Below are positions 16,287 through 25,955 of a stretch of 64,000 nucleotides of DNA, one piece after another. The stretch is from NCBI GenBank assembly GCA_019415335.1, contig DXKH01000056.1:170666-234665 (forward strand), in the 5' to 3' direction. Source of the stretch: Citrobacter sp. Lineage in GTDB: Bacteria; Pseudomonadota; Gammaproteobacteria; Enterobacterales; Enterobacteriaceae. Position 1 is the stretch's first letter; every line of letters starts with the position of its first letter. Position numbers and translations under genes: made by a program. Below the pieces are notes generated by a model. The model did no database searches. It was not told the DNA's origin and saw only the letters and a program-made list of their open reading frames with translations.

Positions 16287-18923
16287 TTAGTCGTCTGCGT
16301 CATCAGCGACATCGTCGTCGGTTTCCGCTTCCGGGGCGATATCATCGTCCCCTTCCGCCGCGCTACCGTCGATGGAGTCGAGCTCTTCGTCATCCACCGG
16401 CTCAGCCACACGTTGCAGACCCACCACGTTTTCATCTTCCGCAGTACGGATGAGGATTACGCCCTGAGTGTTACGCCCTACCACGCTGATTTCCGACACG
16501 CGAGTACGCACCAGCGTACCAGCATCGGTGATCATCATGATCTGGTCGCAGTCATCAACCTGCACCGCGCCAACAACGGAGCCGTTGCGCTCGGTCACTT
16601 TGATAGAGATAACGCCCTGCGTCGCACGGGACTTAGTCGGATACTCTTCCGCCGCCGTACGCTTGCCGTAACCATTTTGCGTCACAGTCAGGATCGCGCC
16701 TTCGCCACGTGGGATAATCAGGGAGACGACTTTATCTTCACCCGCCAGCTTGATGCCACGTACGCCAGTCGCAGTACGACCCATCGCACGGACGGCGTTT
16801 TCTTTGAAGCGCACCACTTTGCCCGCCGCCGAGAACAGCATGACTTCGTCAGAACCGGAGGTCAGATCCACACCAATCAGTTCGTCGCCGTCGTTCAGGT
16901 TCACCGCGATGATACCGGCAGAACGCGGACGGCTGAATTCGGTCAGCGCGGTTTTCTTCACCGTACCGCTGGCGGTCGCCATAAAGACGTTCACACCCTC
17001 TTCGTACTCGCGGACCGGCAGGATGGCGGTAATACGTTCGTCGGCCTCCAGCGGCAGCAGGTTGACGATCGGACGACCACGCGCACCACGGCTCGCTTCA
17101 GGCAGCTGATAAACCTTCATCCAGTACAGACGACCCCGGCTGGAGAAGCAGAGGATCGTGTCATGGGTGTTGGCCACCAGCAGACGGTCAATAAAGTCTT
17201 CTTCTTTAATACGTGCAGCCGACTTGCCTTTCCCACCACGACGTTGTGCTTCGTAGTCGGTCAGCGGCTGATACTTCACGTAACCCTGGTGAGACAGGGT
17301 CACAACCACATCTTCCTGGTTGATCAGATCTTCGATATTGATATCAGCGCTGTTGGCGGTGATTTCGGTACGACGCTCATCGCCAAACTGATCGCGGATC
17401 AGTTCCAGCTCTTCGCGAATCACTTCCATCAGGCGATCGGCGCTGCCCAGAATGTGCAGCAGTTCCGCAATCTGTTCCAGCAGCTCTTTGTATTCGTCGA
17501 GCAGTTTTTCGTGCTCAAGGCCGGTCAGTTTCTGCAGACGCAGATCCAGAATCGCCTGGGCCTGCTGTTCTGTCAGGTAGTACTGACCGTCACGCACGCC
17601 GAATTCTGGCTCCAGCCATTCCGGACGCGCAGCGTCGTCACCGGCACGTTCCAGCATCGCCGCTACGTTGCCCAGATCCCACGGACGTGCGATCAGCGCC
17701 GCTTTCGCTTCCGCCGGGGTCGGCGCGCGACGGATCAGCTCAATGATCGGGTCAATGTTCGCCAGCGCAATCGCCAGTGCTTCAAGGATATGCGCACGAT
17801 CGCGGGCTTTACGCAGTTCGAAAATGGTACGGCGGGTCACCACTTCACGGCGGTGGCGCACAAACGCTGAAATAATGTCTTTCAGGTTCATGATCTTCGG
17901 CTGACCATGGTGCAGTGCCACCATGTTGATACCGAAAGAGACCTGCAGTTGAGTCTGGGAGTAGAGGTTGTTCAGTACCACTTCCCCGACCGCGTCGCGT
18001 TTCACTTCAATCACGATGCGCATACCGTCTTTGTCAGACTCGTCACGCAGCGCGCTGATACCTTCAACGCGTTTGTCTTTTACCAGTTCCGCGATTTTCT
18101 CGATCAGGCGCGCTTTGTTCACCTGATACGGAATTTCATGCACGATAATGGTTTCACGACCGGTTTTCGCGTCAGCTTCCACTCCCGCGCGAGCGCGAAT
18201 GTACACTTTACCGCGACCGGTACGATAGGCTTCTTCAATACCACGACGACCGTTGATGATCGCCGCCGTCGGGAAGTCCGGACCCGGGATGTATTCCATC
18301 AGCCCTTCAATGCTGATGTCTTCATCGTCGATATACGCCAGACAACCGTTAACCACTTCTGTCAGGTTGTGCGGCGGGATGTTGGTCGCCATACCTACTG
18401 CGATACCGGACGAACCGTTCACCAACAGGTTAGGGATTTTGGTCGGCATAACGTCAGGGATTTTTTCCGTGCCGTCATAGTTGTCGACAAAATCAACCGT
18501 CTCTTTTTCCAGATCGGCCATTAACTCATGGGCAATCTTCGCCAGACGGATTTCCGTATAACGCATCGCCGCCGCGGAATCGCCATCGATGGAACCGAAG
18601 TTCCCCTGACCATCCACCAGCATATATCGCAGCGAGAACGGCTGAGCCATACGGACAATGGTGTCGTATACCGCAGAGTCGCCATGCGGGTGGTATTTAC
18701 CGATTACGTCACCAACGACACGGGCTGATTTCTTATAGGCTTTGTTCCAGTCATTGCCCAATACGTTCATGGCGTAAAGTACGCGACGGTGTACCGGCTT
18801 CAGGCCATCTCGGACATCCGGCAGCGCACGGCCAACAATGACCGACATCGCATAATCCAGATAAGAGTTCTTCAGCTCTTCCTCAATGTTGACCGGTGTA
18901 ATTTCTCTCGCAAGGTCGCTCAT
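16287..18923 (-). CDS. gyrA: DNA gyrase subunit A
   Basis: Breakage-reunion subunit of DNA gyrase (A2B2), which introduces negative supercoils. The 878 residues (875 in E. coli) contain the winged-helix and tower region with catalytic Tyr122 in [10 protein letters not shown], the coiled coil, and the C-terminal DNA-wrapping beta-pinwheel with a GyrA box (QRRGGKG). The last 35 residues are an acidic tail rich in Asp and Glu. In the quinolone-resistance region Ser83 and Asp87 ([13 protein letters not shown]) are the susceptible-type residues. A promoter and a terminator are both visible. The neighbours differ from E. coli on the downstream side because of the PTS cassette; ubiG is divergent on the upstream side. 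Confidence 0.98.
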   Translation of the reverse strand: MSDLAREITPVNIEEELKNSYLDYAMSVIVGRALPDVRDGLKPVHRRVLYAMNVLGNDWNKAYKKSARVVGDVIGKYHPHGDSAVYDTIVRMAQPFSLRYMLVDGQGNFGSIDGDSAAAMRYTEIRLAKIAHELMADLEKETVDFVDNYDGTEKIPDVMPTKIPNLLVNGSSGIAVGMATNIPPHNLTEVVNGCLAYIDDEDISIEGLMEYIPGPDFPTAAIINGRRGIEEAYRTGRGKVYIRARAGVEADAKTGRETIIVHEIPYQVNKARLIEKIAELVKDKRVEGISALRDESDKDGMRIVIEVKRDAVGEVVLNNLYSQTQLQVSFGINMVALHHGQPKIMNLKDIISAFVRHRREVVTRRTIFELRKARDRAHILEALAIALANIDPIIELIRRAPTPAEAKAALIARPWDLGNVAAMLERAGDDAARPEWLEPEFGVRDGQYYLTEQQAQAILDLRLQKLTGLEHEKLLDEYKELLEQIAELLHILGSADRLMEVIREELELIRDQFGDERRTEITANSADINIEDLINQEDVVVTLSHQGYVKYQPLTDYEAQRRGGKGKSAARIKEEDFIDRLLVANTHDTILCFSSRGRLYWMKVYQLPEASRGARGRPIVNLLPLEADERITAILPVREYEEGVNVFMATASGTVKKTALTEFSRPRSAGIIAVNLNDGDELIGVDLTSGSDEVMLFSAAGKVVRFKENAVRAMGRTATGVRGIKLAGEDKVVSLIIPRGEGAILTVTQNGYGKRTAAEEYPTKSRATQGVISIKVTERNGSVVGAVQVDDCDQIMMITDAGTLVRTRVSEISVVGRNTQGVILIRTAEDENVVGLQRVAEPVDDEELDSIDGSAAEGDDDIAPEAETDDDVADDADD

Positions 18924-18967
18924 CTAACCGCTATCCCTCTACTGTATCCCGGATTCAAAGGTCGCAA

Positions 18968-18998
18968 ATTATAACACATCCGCACCGATTGAGGTAAA
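18968..18998 (-). promoter_or_regulatory. gyrA: gyrA promoter
   Basis: Reading the minus strand, TTTACC (18993-18998) and a perfect TATAAT (18968-18973) are separated by 19 bases and lie about 45 bases before the gyrA start. A shifted -35 choice gives an 18-base spacer. Confidence 0.65.
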
Positions 18999-19069
18999 CC
19001 TATACGCTTTATTCAGAGTGAATGCCTGATATACTCATTCGTCTCGCCCTATAAGGAGTAAAAGCCCCG

Positions 19070-19798
19070 ATGAATGCCGTAAAACCACCGGTAAACCACA
19101 ACGTTGACCACGAAGAAATTGCCAAATTTGAAGCAGTCGCGTCGCGCTGGTGGGATCTGGAAGGCGAATTTAAGCCGTTGCATCGCATTAACCCGCTTCG
19201 GCTGGGTTACATTGCTGAACGCTCAGGCGGCCTGTTTGGTAAAAAGGTGCTCGACGTCGGCTGCGGCGGCGGCATTCTGGCAGAGAGCATGGCCCGTGAA
19301 GGTGCCACGGTGACCGGTCTGGATATGGGCTTTGAGCCCTTGCAGGTGGCAAAACTGCACGCGCTGGAAAGTGGTATTCAGGTGGATTACGTCCAGGAAA
19401 CCGTGGAAGAGCACGCGGCGAAACATGCCCATCAGTATGACGTGGTGACCTGTATGGAGATGCTGGAGCATGTGCCCGATCCGCAATCGGTGGTCAGAGC
19501 CTGTGCACAACTGGTAAAACCCGGCGGCGAGGTATTCTTCTCAACCCTTAACCGTAACGGCAAATCCTGGCTGATGGCCGTTGTCGGCGCGGAATACATT
19601 CTGCGCATGGTGCCGAAAGGGACTCATGATGTTAAAAAGTTTATTAAGCCTGCGGAACTGCTGGGCTGGGTGGATCAGACGGTATTGCAGGAGCGTCATA
19701 TGACCGGATTGCATTTTAACCCTATCACCAACACCTTCAAGCTTGGCCCAGGCGTTGATGTTAACTATATGGTGCATACTACCGCCAGGGTTGATTAA
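19070..19798 (+). CDS. ubiG: Ubiquinone biosynthesis O-methyltransferase UbiG
   Basis: SAM-dependent methyltransferase that performs both O-methylation steps of ubiquinone synthesis (the 2-octaprenyl-6-hydroxyphenol and the demethylubiquinol steps). The 242 residues (240 in E. coli) have the nucleotide-binding motif [12 protein letters not shown] at about 59-70, the EMLEHVPDP motif, and the membrane-associating insertion found in UbiG. AAGGAG lies about 11 bases before the ATG. It is divergent from gyrA, and TATACT at 19030-19035 is a plausible -10. A BIME lies directly after the stop. Confidence 0.97.
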   Translation: MNAVKPPVNHNVDHEEIAKFEAVASRWWDLEGEFKPLHRINPLRLGYIAERSGGLFGKKVLDVGCGGGILAESMAREGATVTGLDMGFEPLQVAKLHALESGIQVDYVQETVEEHAAKHAHQYDVVTCMEMLEHVPDPQSVVRACAQLVKPGGEVFFSTLNRNGKSWLMAVVGAEYILRMVPKGTHDVKKFIKPAELLGWVDQTVLQERHMTGLHFNPITNTFKLGPGVDVNYMVHTTARVD

Positions 19799-19805
19799 CC
19801 GCTCC

Positions 19806-19888
19806 TGTAGCCGGATAAGGCGTTCAACGCCGCTATCCGGCATGCTAATGGCAACACTGCCTGGTGGCGCTCCGCTTATCAGGCCTAC
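19806..19888. repeat. REP/BIME pair downstream of ubiG
   Basis: TGTAGCCGGATAAGGCG with CGCTATCCGGCA forms one palindromic unit and CCTGGTGGCGCTCCG with CTTATCAGGCCTAC the other. They face each other as in the rcsB-rcsC element. Confidence 0.85.
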
Positions 19889-20088
19889 AAATCCTGTTTC
19901 AGATCATAAGAACTTTCTTTGCCTTAGATGAAGAAATCAGCACTCGATCAAATTTTCATTTTTTTTATGTAGATTATTGACATCCCCGCCAGGCCTTATA
20001 AGACGTGCACTTAGCCTTTCTTACCCTTTTGCAACCTCAATTTAACCTCAAAATCAACTCTTGTGCTGAAAAGAATCCCTACTAGAAT

Positions 20089-20136
20089 ACTCACCATATA
20101 GCGTTTACTTTAACACTCAACCCCTACATATAGTAT
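20089..20136 (+). promoter_or_regulatory. Pair of NrdR boxes
   Basis: ACTCACCATATAGCGT (20089-20104) and CCCCTACATATAGTAT (20121-20136) each resemble the NrdR consensus ACACWATATATWGTGT, at about 12 and 11 of 16 positions. Their starts are 32 bases apart, three helical turns, as expected for cooperative NrdR binding and ATP/dATP-responsive repression of nrdAB. Confidence 0.7.
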
Positions 20137-20175
20137 TTATCCACAGAGTTAGTCACAAGGTGGCATTGTGGATAA
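20137..20175. promoter_or_regulatory. Two perfect DnaA boxes in inverted orientation
   Basis: TTATCCACA (20137-20145) directly follows the second NrdR box, and its reverse complement TGTGGATAA lies at 20167-20175, 43 bases before nrdA. DnaA control of nrdAB is established in E. coli. Confidence 0.85.
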
Positions 20176-20217
20176 TGCAGGGGATATTTTTTCTTTCACG
20201 GACAGGTAAAAAACCAC

Positions 20218-22503
20218 ATGAATCAGAGTCTGCTGGTGACAAAGCGTGATGGTAGTACAGAGCGCATCAATCTCGACAAAATCCATCGGGTTCTGGATTG
20301 GGCGGCAGAAGGACTGAATAACGTATCGATCTCTCAGGTCGAACTGCGCTCCCACATCCAGTTTTATGACGGTATCAAGACCTCCGATATCCATGAAACG
20401 ATCATTAAAGCGGCGGCGGACCTGATCTCCCGCGAGGCCCCGGATTACCAGTATCTGGCTGCGCGTCTGGCGATTTTCCATCTGCGTAAAAAAGCCTACG
20501 GCGAGTTTGAACCGCCGAAACTGTTTGACCATGTGGTGAAAATGGTTGAAATGGGCAAATACGACAATCATCTGCTGGAAGACTACACGGAAGAAGAGTT
20601 CAAGCAGATGGACTCGTTCATCGTACACGACCGTGATATGACCTTCTCCTATGCCGCTGTTAAGCAGCTGGAAGGCAAATATCTGGTACAGAACCGTGTC
20701 ACCGGTGAGATCTACGAAAGCGCCCAGTTCCTCTATATTCTGGTGGCCGCTTGCCTGTTCTCGAATTACCCGCGCGAAACCCGTCTGGAATACGTAAAAC
20801 GTTTTTATGACGCGGTGTCGACGTTCAAAATTTCGCTGCCGACGCCGATTATGTCCGGCGTTCGTACTCCGACGCGTCAGTTCAGCTCCTGCGTGTTGAT
20901 CGAGTGCGGCGACAGTCTGGATTCCATCAACGCGACCTCCAGCGCGATTGTCAAATACGTTTCCCAGCGTGCCGGTATCGGTATCAACGCCGGTCGTATC
21001 CGTGCGCTGGGCAGCCCGATCCGGGGCGGCGAAGCGTTCCACACCGGCTGTATCCCGTTCTACAAGCACTTCCAGACGGCAGTGAAATCCTGCTCTCAGG
21101 GCGGCGTACGCGGCGGTGCGGCCACGCTGTTCTACCCGATGTGGCATCTGGAAGTGGAAAGCCTGCTGGTACTGAAAAACAACCGTGGCGTGGAAGGCAA
21201 CCGCGTGCGTCACATGGACTACGGCGTACAGATCAACAAACTGATGTACACCCGTCTGCTGAAAGGTGAAGACATTACCCTGTTCAGCCCGTCCGACGTC
21301 CCGGGTTTGTATGATGCATTCTTCGCCGATCAGGACGAGTTCGAGCGTCTGTACACGAAATACGAGAAAGACGACAGCATCCGCAAACAACGTGTGAAAG
21401 CCGTTGAACTGTTCTCGCTGATGATGCAAGAACGCGCCTCTACCGGTCGTATCTACATTCAGAACGTTGACCACTGCAACACCCACAGCCCGTTCGATCC
21501 GCAGGTCGCGCCGGTACGCCAGTCCAACCTGTGTCTGGAAATCGCGCTGCCGACCAAACCGCTGATGGATGTGAACGACGAAGAGGGTGAAATTGCCCTG
21601 TGTACGCTCTCCGCGTTCAACCTGGGGGCGATTAACAGCCTCGAGGAACTGGAAGAGCTGGCGGTGCTGGCCGTTCGCGCCCTCGATGCGCTGTTAGATT
21701 ATCAGGACTACCCGATCCCGGCCGCCAAACGTGGTGCGATGGGACGTCGTACGCTGGGTATTGGCGTAATTAACTACGCTTACTATCTGGCGAAGCACGG
21801 CGTACGTTACTCAGATGGCAGCGCCAACAATCTGACGCACAAAACGTTTGAAGCCATTCAGTACTATCTGCTGAAAGCCTCTAACGAACTGGCGATCGAA
21901 CAAGGCGCCTGTCCGTGGTTTAACGAAACCACCTACGCGCAGGGCATTCTGCCGATCGATACCTACAAGAAAGATCTGGACGCGATCACCAACGAACCGC
22001 TGCATCATGACTGGGAAGCGCTTCGTGAGTCCATCAAGACCCACGGTCTGCGTAACTCAACGCTTTCAGCCCTGATGCCGTCCGAGACCTCTTCGCAGAT
22101 CTCGAACGCCACTAACGGTATTGAGCCGCCGCGCGGTTATGTCAGCATTAAAGCGTCGAAAGACGGGATCCTGCGTCAGGTCGTGCCGGACTACGAGCAC
22201 CTGGGCAGCGCCTATGAGCTACTGTGGGAAATGCCGGGTAACGACGGTTATCTGCAACTGGTTGGCGTGATGCAGAAATTTATCGATCAGTCGATTTCGG
22301 CCAACACCAACTACGATCCGTTACGCTTCCCGTCAGGAAAAGTGCCGATGCAGCAGTTACTCAAAGACCTGCTCACCGCCTATAAGTTCGGGGTCAAAAC
22401 GCTGTATTATCAGAACACCCGCGACGGTGCAGAAGATGCCCAGGACGATCTGGTGCCATCCATTCAGGATGATGGCTGCGAAAGCGGCGCATGTAAGATC
22501 TAA
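20218..22503 (+). CDS. nrdA: Ribonucleotide reductase class Ia, alpha subunit NrdA
   Basis: Catalytic subunit of aerobic ribonucleotide reductase, making deoxynucleoside diphosphates. The 761 residues match E. coli. Visible elements are the N-terminal ATP-cone (LLVTKRDGSTERINLDKIH, first ~95 residues), the redox cysteine in FSSCVLIECGDS (about 225), the thiyl-radical cysteine in QSNLCLEIALP (about 439), the partner in LCTLSAFNLG (about 462), and the C-terminal pair in DDGCESGACKI that exchanges with thioredoxin or glutaredoxin. It is followed by a BIME and then nrdB. NrdR and DnaA sites lie upstream. Confidence 0.98.
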   Translation: MNQSLLVTKRDGSTERINLDKIHRVLDWAAEGLNNVSISQVELRSHIQFYDGIKTSDIHETIIKAAADLISREAPDYQYLAARLAIFHLRKKAYGEFEPPKLFDHVVKMVEMGKYDNHLLEDYTEEEFKQMDSFIVHDRDMTFSYAAVKQLEGKYLVQNRVTGEIYESAQFLYILVAACLFSNYPRETRLEYVKRFYDAVSTFKISLPTPIMSGVRTPTRQFSSCVLIECGDSLDSINATSSAIVKYVSQRAGIGINAGRIRALGSPIRGGEAFHTGCIPFYKHFQTAVKSCSQGGVRGGAATLFYPMWHLEVESLLVLKNNRGVEGNRVRHMDYGVQINKLMYTRLLKGEDITLFSPSDVPGLYDAFFADQDEFERLYTKYEKDDSIRKQRVKAVELFSLMMQERASTGRIYIQNVDHCNTHSPFDPQVAPVRQSNLCLEIALPTKPLMDVNDEEGEIALCTLSAFNLGAINSLEELEELAVLAVRALDALLDYQDYPIPAAKRGAMGRRTLGIGVINYAYYLAKHGVRYSDGSANNLTHKTFEAIQYYLLKASNELAIEQGACPWFNETTYAQGILPIDTYKKDLDAITNEPLHHDWEALRESIKTHGLRNSTLSALMPSETSSQISNATNGIEPPRGYVSIKASKDGILRQVVPDYEHLGSAYELLWEMPGNDGYLQLVGVMQKFIDQSISANTNYDPLRFPSGKVPMQQLLKDLLTAYKFGVKTLYYQNTRDGAEDAQDDLVPSIQDDGCESGACKI

Positions 22504-22507
22504 TCTG

Positions 22508-22593
22508 TTGCCGGATGGCGGCAAAAAGCCTTATCCGGCCTACATAATCAATCGGATGTTGTAGGCCGGATAAGCGAAGCGCCATCCGGCATT
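22508..22593. repeat. REP/BIME pair between nrdA and nrdB
   Basis: TGCCGGATGGCGGC with GCCTTATCCGGCCTAC and GTAGGCCGGATAAGCG with CGCCATCCGGCA form facing palindromic units inside the nrdAB operon. In such positions they can tune the relative stability of the two messages. Confidence 0.85.
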
Positions 22594-22617
22594 ACACAGC
22601 TGACAGGACTCACTTCA

Positions 22618-23748
22618 ATGGCATACACCACATTTTCACAAACGAAAAACGATCAACTGCTGGAACCGATGTTTTTTGGTCAGCCGGTTAACGTGGCCCG
22701 CTACGATCAGCAAAAATATGACATCTTCGAAAAGCTGATCGAAAAGCAGCTCTCGTTCTTCTGGCGTCCTGAAGAGGTTGACGTTTCCCGCGATCGCATC
22801 GACTACCAGGCGCTGCCGGAGCATGAAAAACACATTTTTATCAGCAACCTGAAGTACCAGACGTTGCTGGACTCCATTCAGGGACGTAGCCCGAACGTGG
22901 CGTTGCTGCCGCTGATCTCCATCCCGGAACTGGAAACCTGGGTCGAAACCTGGGCCTTCTCCGAGACCATTCACTCGCGCTCTTACACCCATATCATCCG
23001 TAATATCGTTAACGATCCGGCTATCGTGTTTGATGACATCGTCACCAACGAGCAGATCCAGAAACGTGCGGAAGGCATTTCCAGCTATTACGATGAACTG
23101 ATTGAGATGACCAGCTACTGGCATCTGCTGGGCGAAGGGACGCACACCGTGAACGGCAAAACCGTCACCGTGAACCTGCGCGCGCTGAAGAAAAAACTGT
23201 ATCTGTGCCTGATGAGCGTCAACGCGCTGGAAGCGATCCGCTTCTACGTCAGCTTCGCCTGCTCATTTGCTTTCGCCGAGCGCGAACTGATGGAAGGCAA
23301 CGCAAAAATCATTCGTCTGATTGCCCGTGACGAAGCGCTGCACCTGACCGGCACTCAGCACATGCTGAACCTGCTGCGCAGCGGCGTTGACGATCCGGAA
23401 ATGGCAGAGATCGCTGAAGAGTGTAAGCAGGAGTGCTATGACCTGTTCGTACAAGCCGCCCTGCAGGAAAAAGAGTGGGCAGACTATCTGTTCCGCGACG
23501 GTTCGATGATCGGCCTGAACAAAGACATTCTTTGCCAGTACGTCGAATACATCACCAACATTCGTATGCAGGCGGTCGGTCTGGATCTGCCGTTCCAGAC
23601 CCGTTCAAACCCGATTCCGTGGATCAACACCTGGCTGGTGTCCGATAACGTTCAGGTGGCTCCACAGGAAGTAGAAGTGAGCTCTTATCTGGTCGGACAG
23701 ATCGACGCCGAAGTCGATACCGACGATCTGAGTAACTTCCAGCTCTGA
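22618..23748 (+). CDS. nrdB: Ribonucleotide reductase class Ia, beta subunit NrdB
   Basis: Radical-harbouring subunit carrying the diferric-tyrosyl cofactor that initiates catalysis in NrdA. The 376 residues are the E. coli length. The stable-radical tyrosine (about 123 with Met) is in [15 protein letters not shown]. Iron ligands are in the PEHEKHIF, [14 protein letters not shown], and [13 protein letters not shown] regions. The C-terminal tail ending [10 protein letters not shown] is the peptide that docks on NrdA. It overlaps yfaE by one base (TGATG junction), linking radical maintenance to expression. Confidence 0.98.
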   Translation: MAYTTFSQTKNDQLLEPMFFGQPVNVARYDQQKYDIFEKLIEKQLSFFWRPEEVDVSRDRIDYQALPEHEKHIFISNLKYQTLLDSIQGRSPNVALLPLISIPELETWVETWAFSETIHSRSYTHIIRNIVNDPAIVFDDIVTNEQIQKRAEGISSYYDELIEMTSYWHLLGEGTHTVNGKTVTVNLRALKKKLYLCLMSVNALEAIRFYVSFACSFAFAERELMEGNAKIIRLIARDEALHLTGTQHMLNLLRSGVDDPEMAEIAEECKQECYDLFVQAALQEKEWADYLFRDGSMIGLNKDILCQYVEYITNIRMQAVGLDLPFQTRSNPIPWINTWLVSDNVQVAPQEVEVSSYLVGQIDAEVDTDDLSNFQL

Positions 23749-24002
23749 TGGGACGCGTCACGCTGCGCATCACTGGCACACAGTTGCTGTGCCAGGATGA
23801 ACACCCTTCCCTGCTCGCCGCGCTTGAGTCGCACAACGTTGAAGTGGAATATCAGTGCCGCGAAGGCTATTGCGGCTCTTGCCGCACCCGACTGATTGCC
23901 GGGCAGGTCGACTGGATCGCCGAGCCGTTAGCGTTCATTCAGCCTGGTGAAATTTTGCCCTGCTGTTGCAGGGCAAAAGGCGACATTGAAATTGAGATGT
24001 AG
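23748..24002 (+). CDS. yfaE: 2Fe-2S ferredoxin YfaE, diferric-tyrosyl cofactor maintenance
   Basis: Small plant-type ferredoxin of 84 residues. In E. coli it reduces the met form of NrdB and so helps rebuild the tyrosyl radical cofactor. Cluster cysteines are visible in CREGYCGSCRT (about 37-45), with the fourth in the C-terminal LPCCCRAKGD. The initiation codon overlaps the nrdB stop by one base, so it is probably translated by re-initiation from nrdB. It converges on inaA, leaving only six bases between the stop codons. Confidence 0.95.
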   Translation: MGRVTLRITGTQLLCQDEHPSLLAALESHNVEVEYQCREGYCGSCRTRLIAGQVDWIAEPLAFIQPGEILPCCCRAKGDIEIEM

Positions 24003-24008
24003 CGCGCG

Positions 24009-24659
24009 TTACAGCGCGTAGTAATAGGCTTTCACCTGTTCCCAGTCCGCTTTCGGGATGGGACTCAGGTACTTCTCAAGCTGGGAGAAGTCATGGTGTG
24101 CCGCTTGATGGCGACGCAAACGACGACGGCTTTTTTCCAGATCTAAAAACCCGGCTTCTACCGTCCCTTCCGTTTTCACATAGATATGACGTACGTAGCA
24201 GCAGCCGTGCTGACGATTGACGCTGTGCATCTTTTTAAAGGCCAGCGCGACCGCTTTTAGCATCGCCTCGCGCACCTCATCAGGATACGACGTCACCGCA
24301 TGCTGTTTATACCACTCTTCGATGCTCACAAAGCCTTTCATATCTTCGGTGATCAGCAGCGCACGCCACTCGCCGTCAATTTTTGTGGCTTTGCCATAGA
24401 CAATTTTCGGCACGATAACGCCCGCGCGGGCCAGTTCGTTGATCACCTCGATTTCGCGCACAATCGTCGGACGGCCGAAGGGATAGCGTACCGAGTGAAA
24501 CAGGTGCTGAGTCATCCGCTTCACATACAGTCTTTTCCCGTCACGTTCGATGCATTGCACGCCACTCATCCCTTTGCGTCGATAATTCGGTTCTTCGACC
24601 CAATCGCCTTCCGTTGCCCACCAGTGATTAAACTCTTCCTGCAATGCTGCCTGCGCCAT
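24009..24659 (-). CDS. inaA: InaA, WaaP/KdkA-like kinase-fold protein
   Basis: Member of the lipopolysaccharide kinase (WaaP/KdkA) fold family; in E. coli it is known as a weak-acid-inducible member of the MarA/SoxS/Rob regulon, and its substrate is unknown. The ATG at 24659 gives 216 residues, the same as E. coli, with MAQAALQEEFNHWWATEGDW aligning without gaps; an ATG three codons earlier is also open but has no spacing for a ribosome site. Kinase-like elements include LYVKRMT (candidate ATP-binding lysine), a KKMHSVNRQHGCCYVRHIYV catalytic-loop-like segment, and FLDLEKSRRR (candidate metal-binding Asp). An exact PmrA-type box lies 60 bases upstream. Confidence 0.92.
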   Translation of the reverse strand: MAQAALQEEFNHWWATEGDWVEEPNYRRKGMSGVQCIERDGKRLYVKRMTQHLFHSVRYPFGRPTIVREIEVINELARAGVIVPKIVYGKATKIDGEWRALLITEDMKGFVSIEEWYKQHAVTSYPDEVREAMLKAVALAFKKMHSVNRQHGCCYVRHIYVKTEGTVEAGFLDLEKSRRRLRRHQAAHHDFSQLEKYLSPIPKADWEQVKAYYYAL

Positions 24660-24718
24660 TCTGACCATCCGTTACAGTAACCACATAAATTATTTATCGA
24701 ACAAATATAAATCTTCTT

Positions 24719-24735
24719 CTTAAGGAAATCTTAAG
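24719..24735. promoter_or_regulatory. PmrA-box-like direct repeat upstream of inaA
   Basis: CTTAAG-GAAAT-CTTAAG fits the PmrA box pattern YTTAAK-N5-YTTAAK exactly, on both strands because CTTAAG is palindromic. It lies 60 bases before the inaA ATG, with AT-rich -10 candidates (TATATT, GATAAA on the minus strand) between. The same bases also form an 8-bp inverted repeat, so a hairpin role is not excluded. Confidence 0.5.
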
Positions 24736-24806
24736 AAATTTATGATCGGCTATGGACTTCTTGATCTGCTGCGCGCTTTTTAGCCTTTAACAGGCAGAAA
24801 AGAGAT

Positions 24807-24853
24807 AAAAAAAACTGCACCTTACTCAGCGGTTGCCCGCCTTTGGGGTGCAG
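24807..24853 (-). terminator. Terminator of glpTQ
   Basis: On the minus strand CTGCACC pairs with GGTGCAG, 25 bases apart, followed by a run of eight T. It begins 22 bases after the glpQ stop. Confidence 0.8.
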
Positions 24854-24874
24854 TGGAGAGAGATAACGCGGTTT

Positions 24875-25951
24875 TTACTCTTTACGTAAGAACATCACCG
24901 CTTTGTCGGGGAAGTCGGTGAACAGTCCGTCCACTCCCGCCTGGTTGTACAGGATGTCGTACAGTTGATTCACATCCGTCGTGTACTCCGGCAACTGATC
25001 GGCGCGCACCGTATAAGGATGAACCGTCATCTTATTCTGATGGGCGTCCTGCACCATGCCTGTCAGAACGATATTGCCTTTCTTCGACTTCTCATCAATC
25101 AGCATGTGGTAGTCCGGACCAATGCCGTCCGCATACTCAGCCACCTGCTTCATCGCCCCGGGTTTGAACATCCAGTCGTAGTTGTAATTGACCCAACTGC
25201 CGTCCGGCTGCTTCTCCTGGGTTTCATTCCAGTCGGTATAAGCAATCAACTGCACCAGATTCAGGTCCATCCCCATTTTAGGTTCCAGCTCAGTTTTGAT
25301 GCGCTTGAGTTCCGCCACATCAAAACTTTGCAGCCAGACCTTGTCCTGCTTGTCGCTGTAACCGTACTGTTTCAGCACTTCCAGCGTCTTAGCCGCAATG
25401 TCCTTCCCTTCCTGATGATGGAACCACGGTGCTTTGATCTCCGGATAGATACCGATGTTTTTGCCGGTGGAATGATTCAGCCCCTGAATAAAATCAATCT
25501 CTTCAGCAAAGGTATGCACACGGAAGTCCGATTTACCCATCGGGAAACGGCCAGGATAGGTCTGTACCTTCTTGCCATTTTCCAGATCAAACCCTTCGGT
25601 AAACTTCAGGGATTTGATTTCGTCCAGCGTAAAGTCGATAGCGTAGTAGCGACCGTCTTTGCGCGCACGATTCGGAAAACGCTCCGCGACATCCGTCACG
25701 CGATCCAGATAGTGGTCATGCAGGACGACCAGTTGGTCGTCTTTGGTCATCACCAGATCCTGTTCCAGATAATCCGCTCCCTGCACATAGGCCATCGCTT
25801 TCGCGGGCAGCGTATGTTCCGGCAGATAGCCACTCGCGCCACGGTGGGCAATCACCACTTTATCCGTGTTGCTGGCGGCCAGGGCATGACTTCCCATTAC
25901 CGCGCCCGCCATCATCAGCGCCAGACTCAGGTTTTTCAGTGCAGTTTTCAT
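24875..25951 (-). CDS. glpQ: Periplasmic glycerophosphodiester phosphodiesterase GlpQ
   Basis: Hydrolyses glycerophosphodiesters from phospholipid turnover to glycerol 3-phosphate and an alcohol in the periplasm, supplying GlpT. The 358 residues (E. coli 358) start with a typical signal peptide, MKTALKNLSLALMMAGAVMG, cleaved after about HALA (residue 25). The GDPD domain shows IAHRGASGYLPEHT, EQDLVMTKDD and LHDHYLDRVT, which carry the catalytic histidines and calcium-binding acids. YPEIKAP lies mid-protein. It begins four bases after the glpT stop and ends before a strong terminator. Confidence 0.96.
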   Translation of the reverse strand: MKTALKNLSLALMMAGAVMGSHALAASNTDKVVIAHRGASGYLPEHTLPAKAMAYVQGADYLEQDLVMTKDDQLVVLHDHYLDRVTDVAERFPNRARKDGRYYAIDFTLDEIKSLKFTEGFDLENGKKVQTYPGRFPMGKSDFRVHTFAEEIDFIQGLNHSTGKNIGIYPEIKAPWFHHQEGKDIAAKTLEVLKQYGYSDKQDKVWLQSFDVAELKRIKTELEPKMGMDLNLVQLIAYTDWNETQEKQPDGSWVNYNYDWMFKPGAMKQVAEYADGIGPDYHMLIDEKSKKGNIVLTGMVQDAHQNKMTVHPYTVRADQLPEYTTDVNQLYDILYNQAGVDGLFTDFPDKAVMFLRKE

Positions 25952-25955
25952 CCAC

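Larger units (their letters stand above)
19889..20217 (+). promoter_or_regulatory. nrdAB control region
   Basis: This gene-free stretch of about 330 bases upstream of nrdA is AT-rich. Its downstream half holds two NrdR-box-like sequences and two DnaA boxes, annotated separately. The first ~150 bases contain no feature I can name. Confidence 0.7.

Noticed and set aside
16413..17870. Long plus-strand frame (485 codons) opposite gyrA
   Set aside because: It is antisense to a highly conserved gene, its product is rich in His, Arg, Thr and Gln as expected from complementing gyrA codons, and it has no ribosome site or recognisable domain.
20149..21486. Long minus-strand frame (445 codons) opposite nrdA
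   Set aside because: Mirror frame of conserved nrdA codons, crossing the nrd promoter; no start signal or domain.
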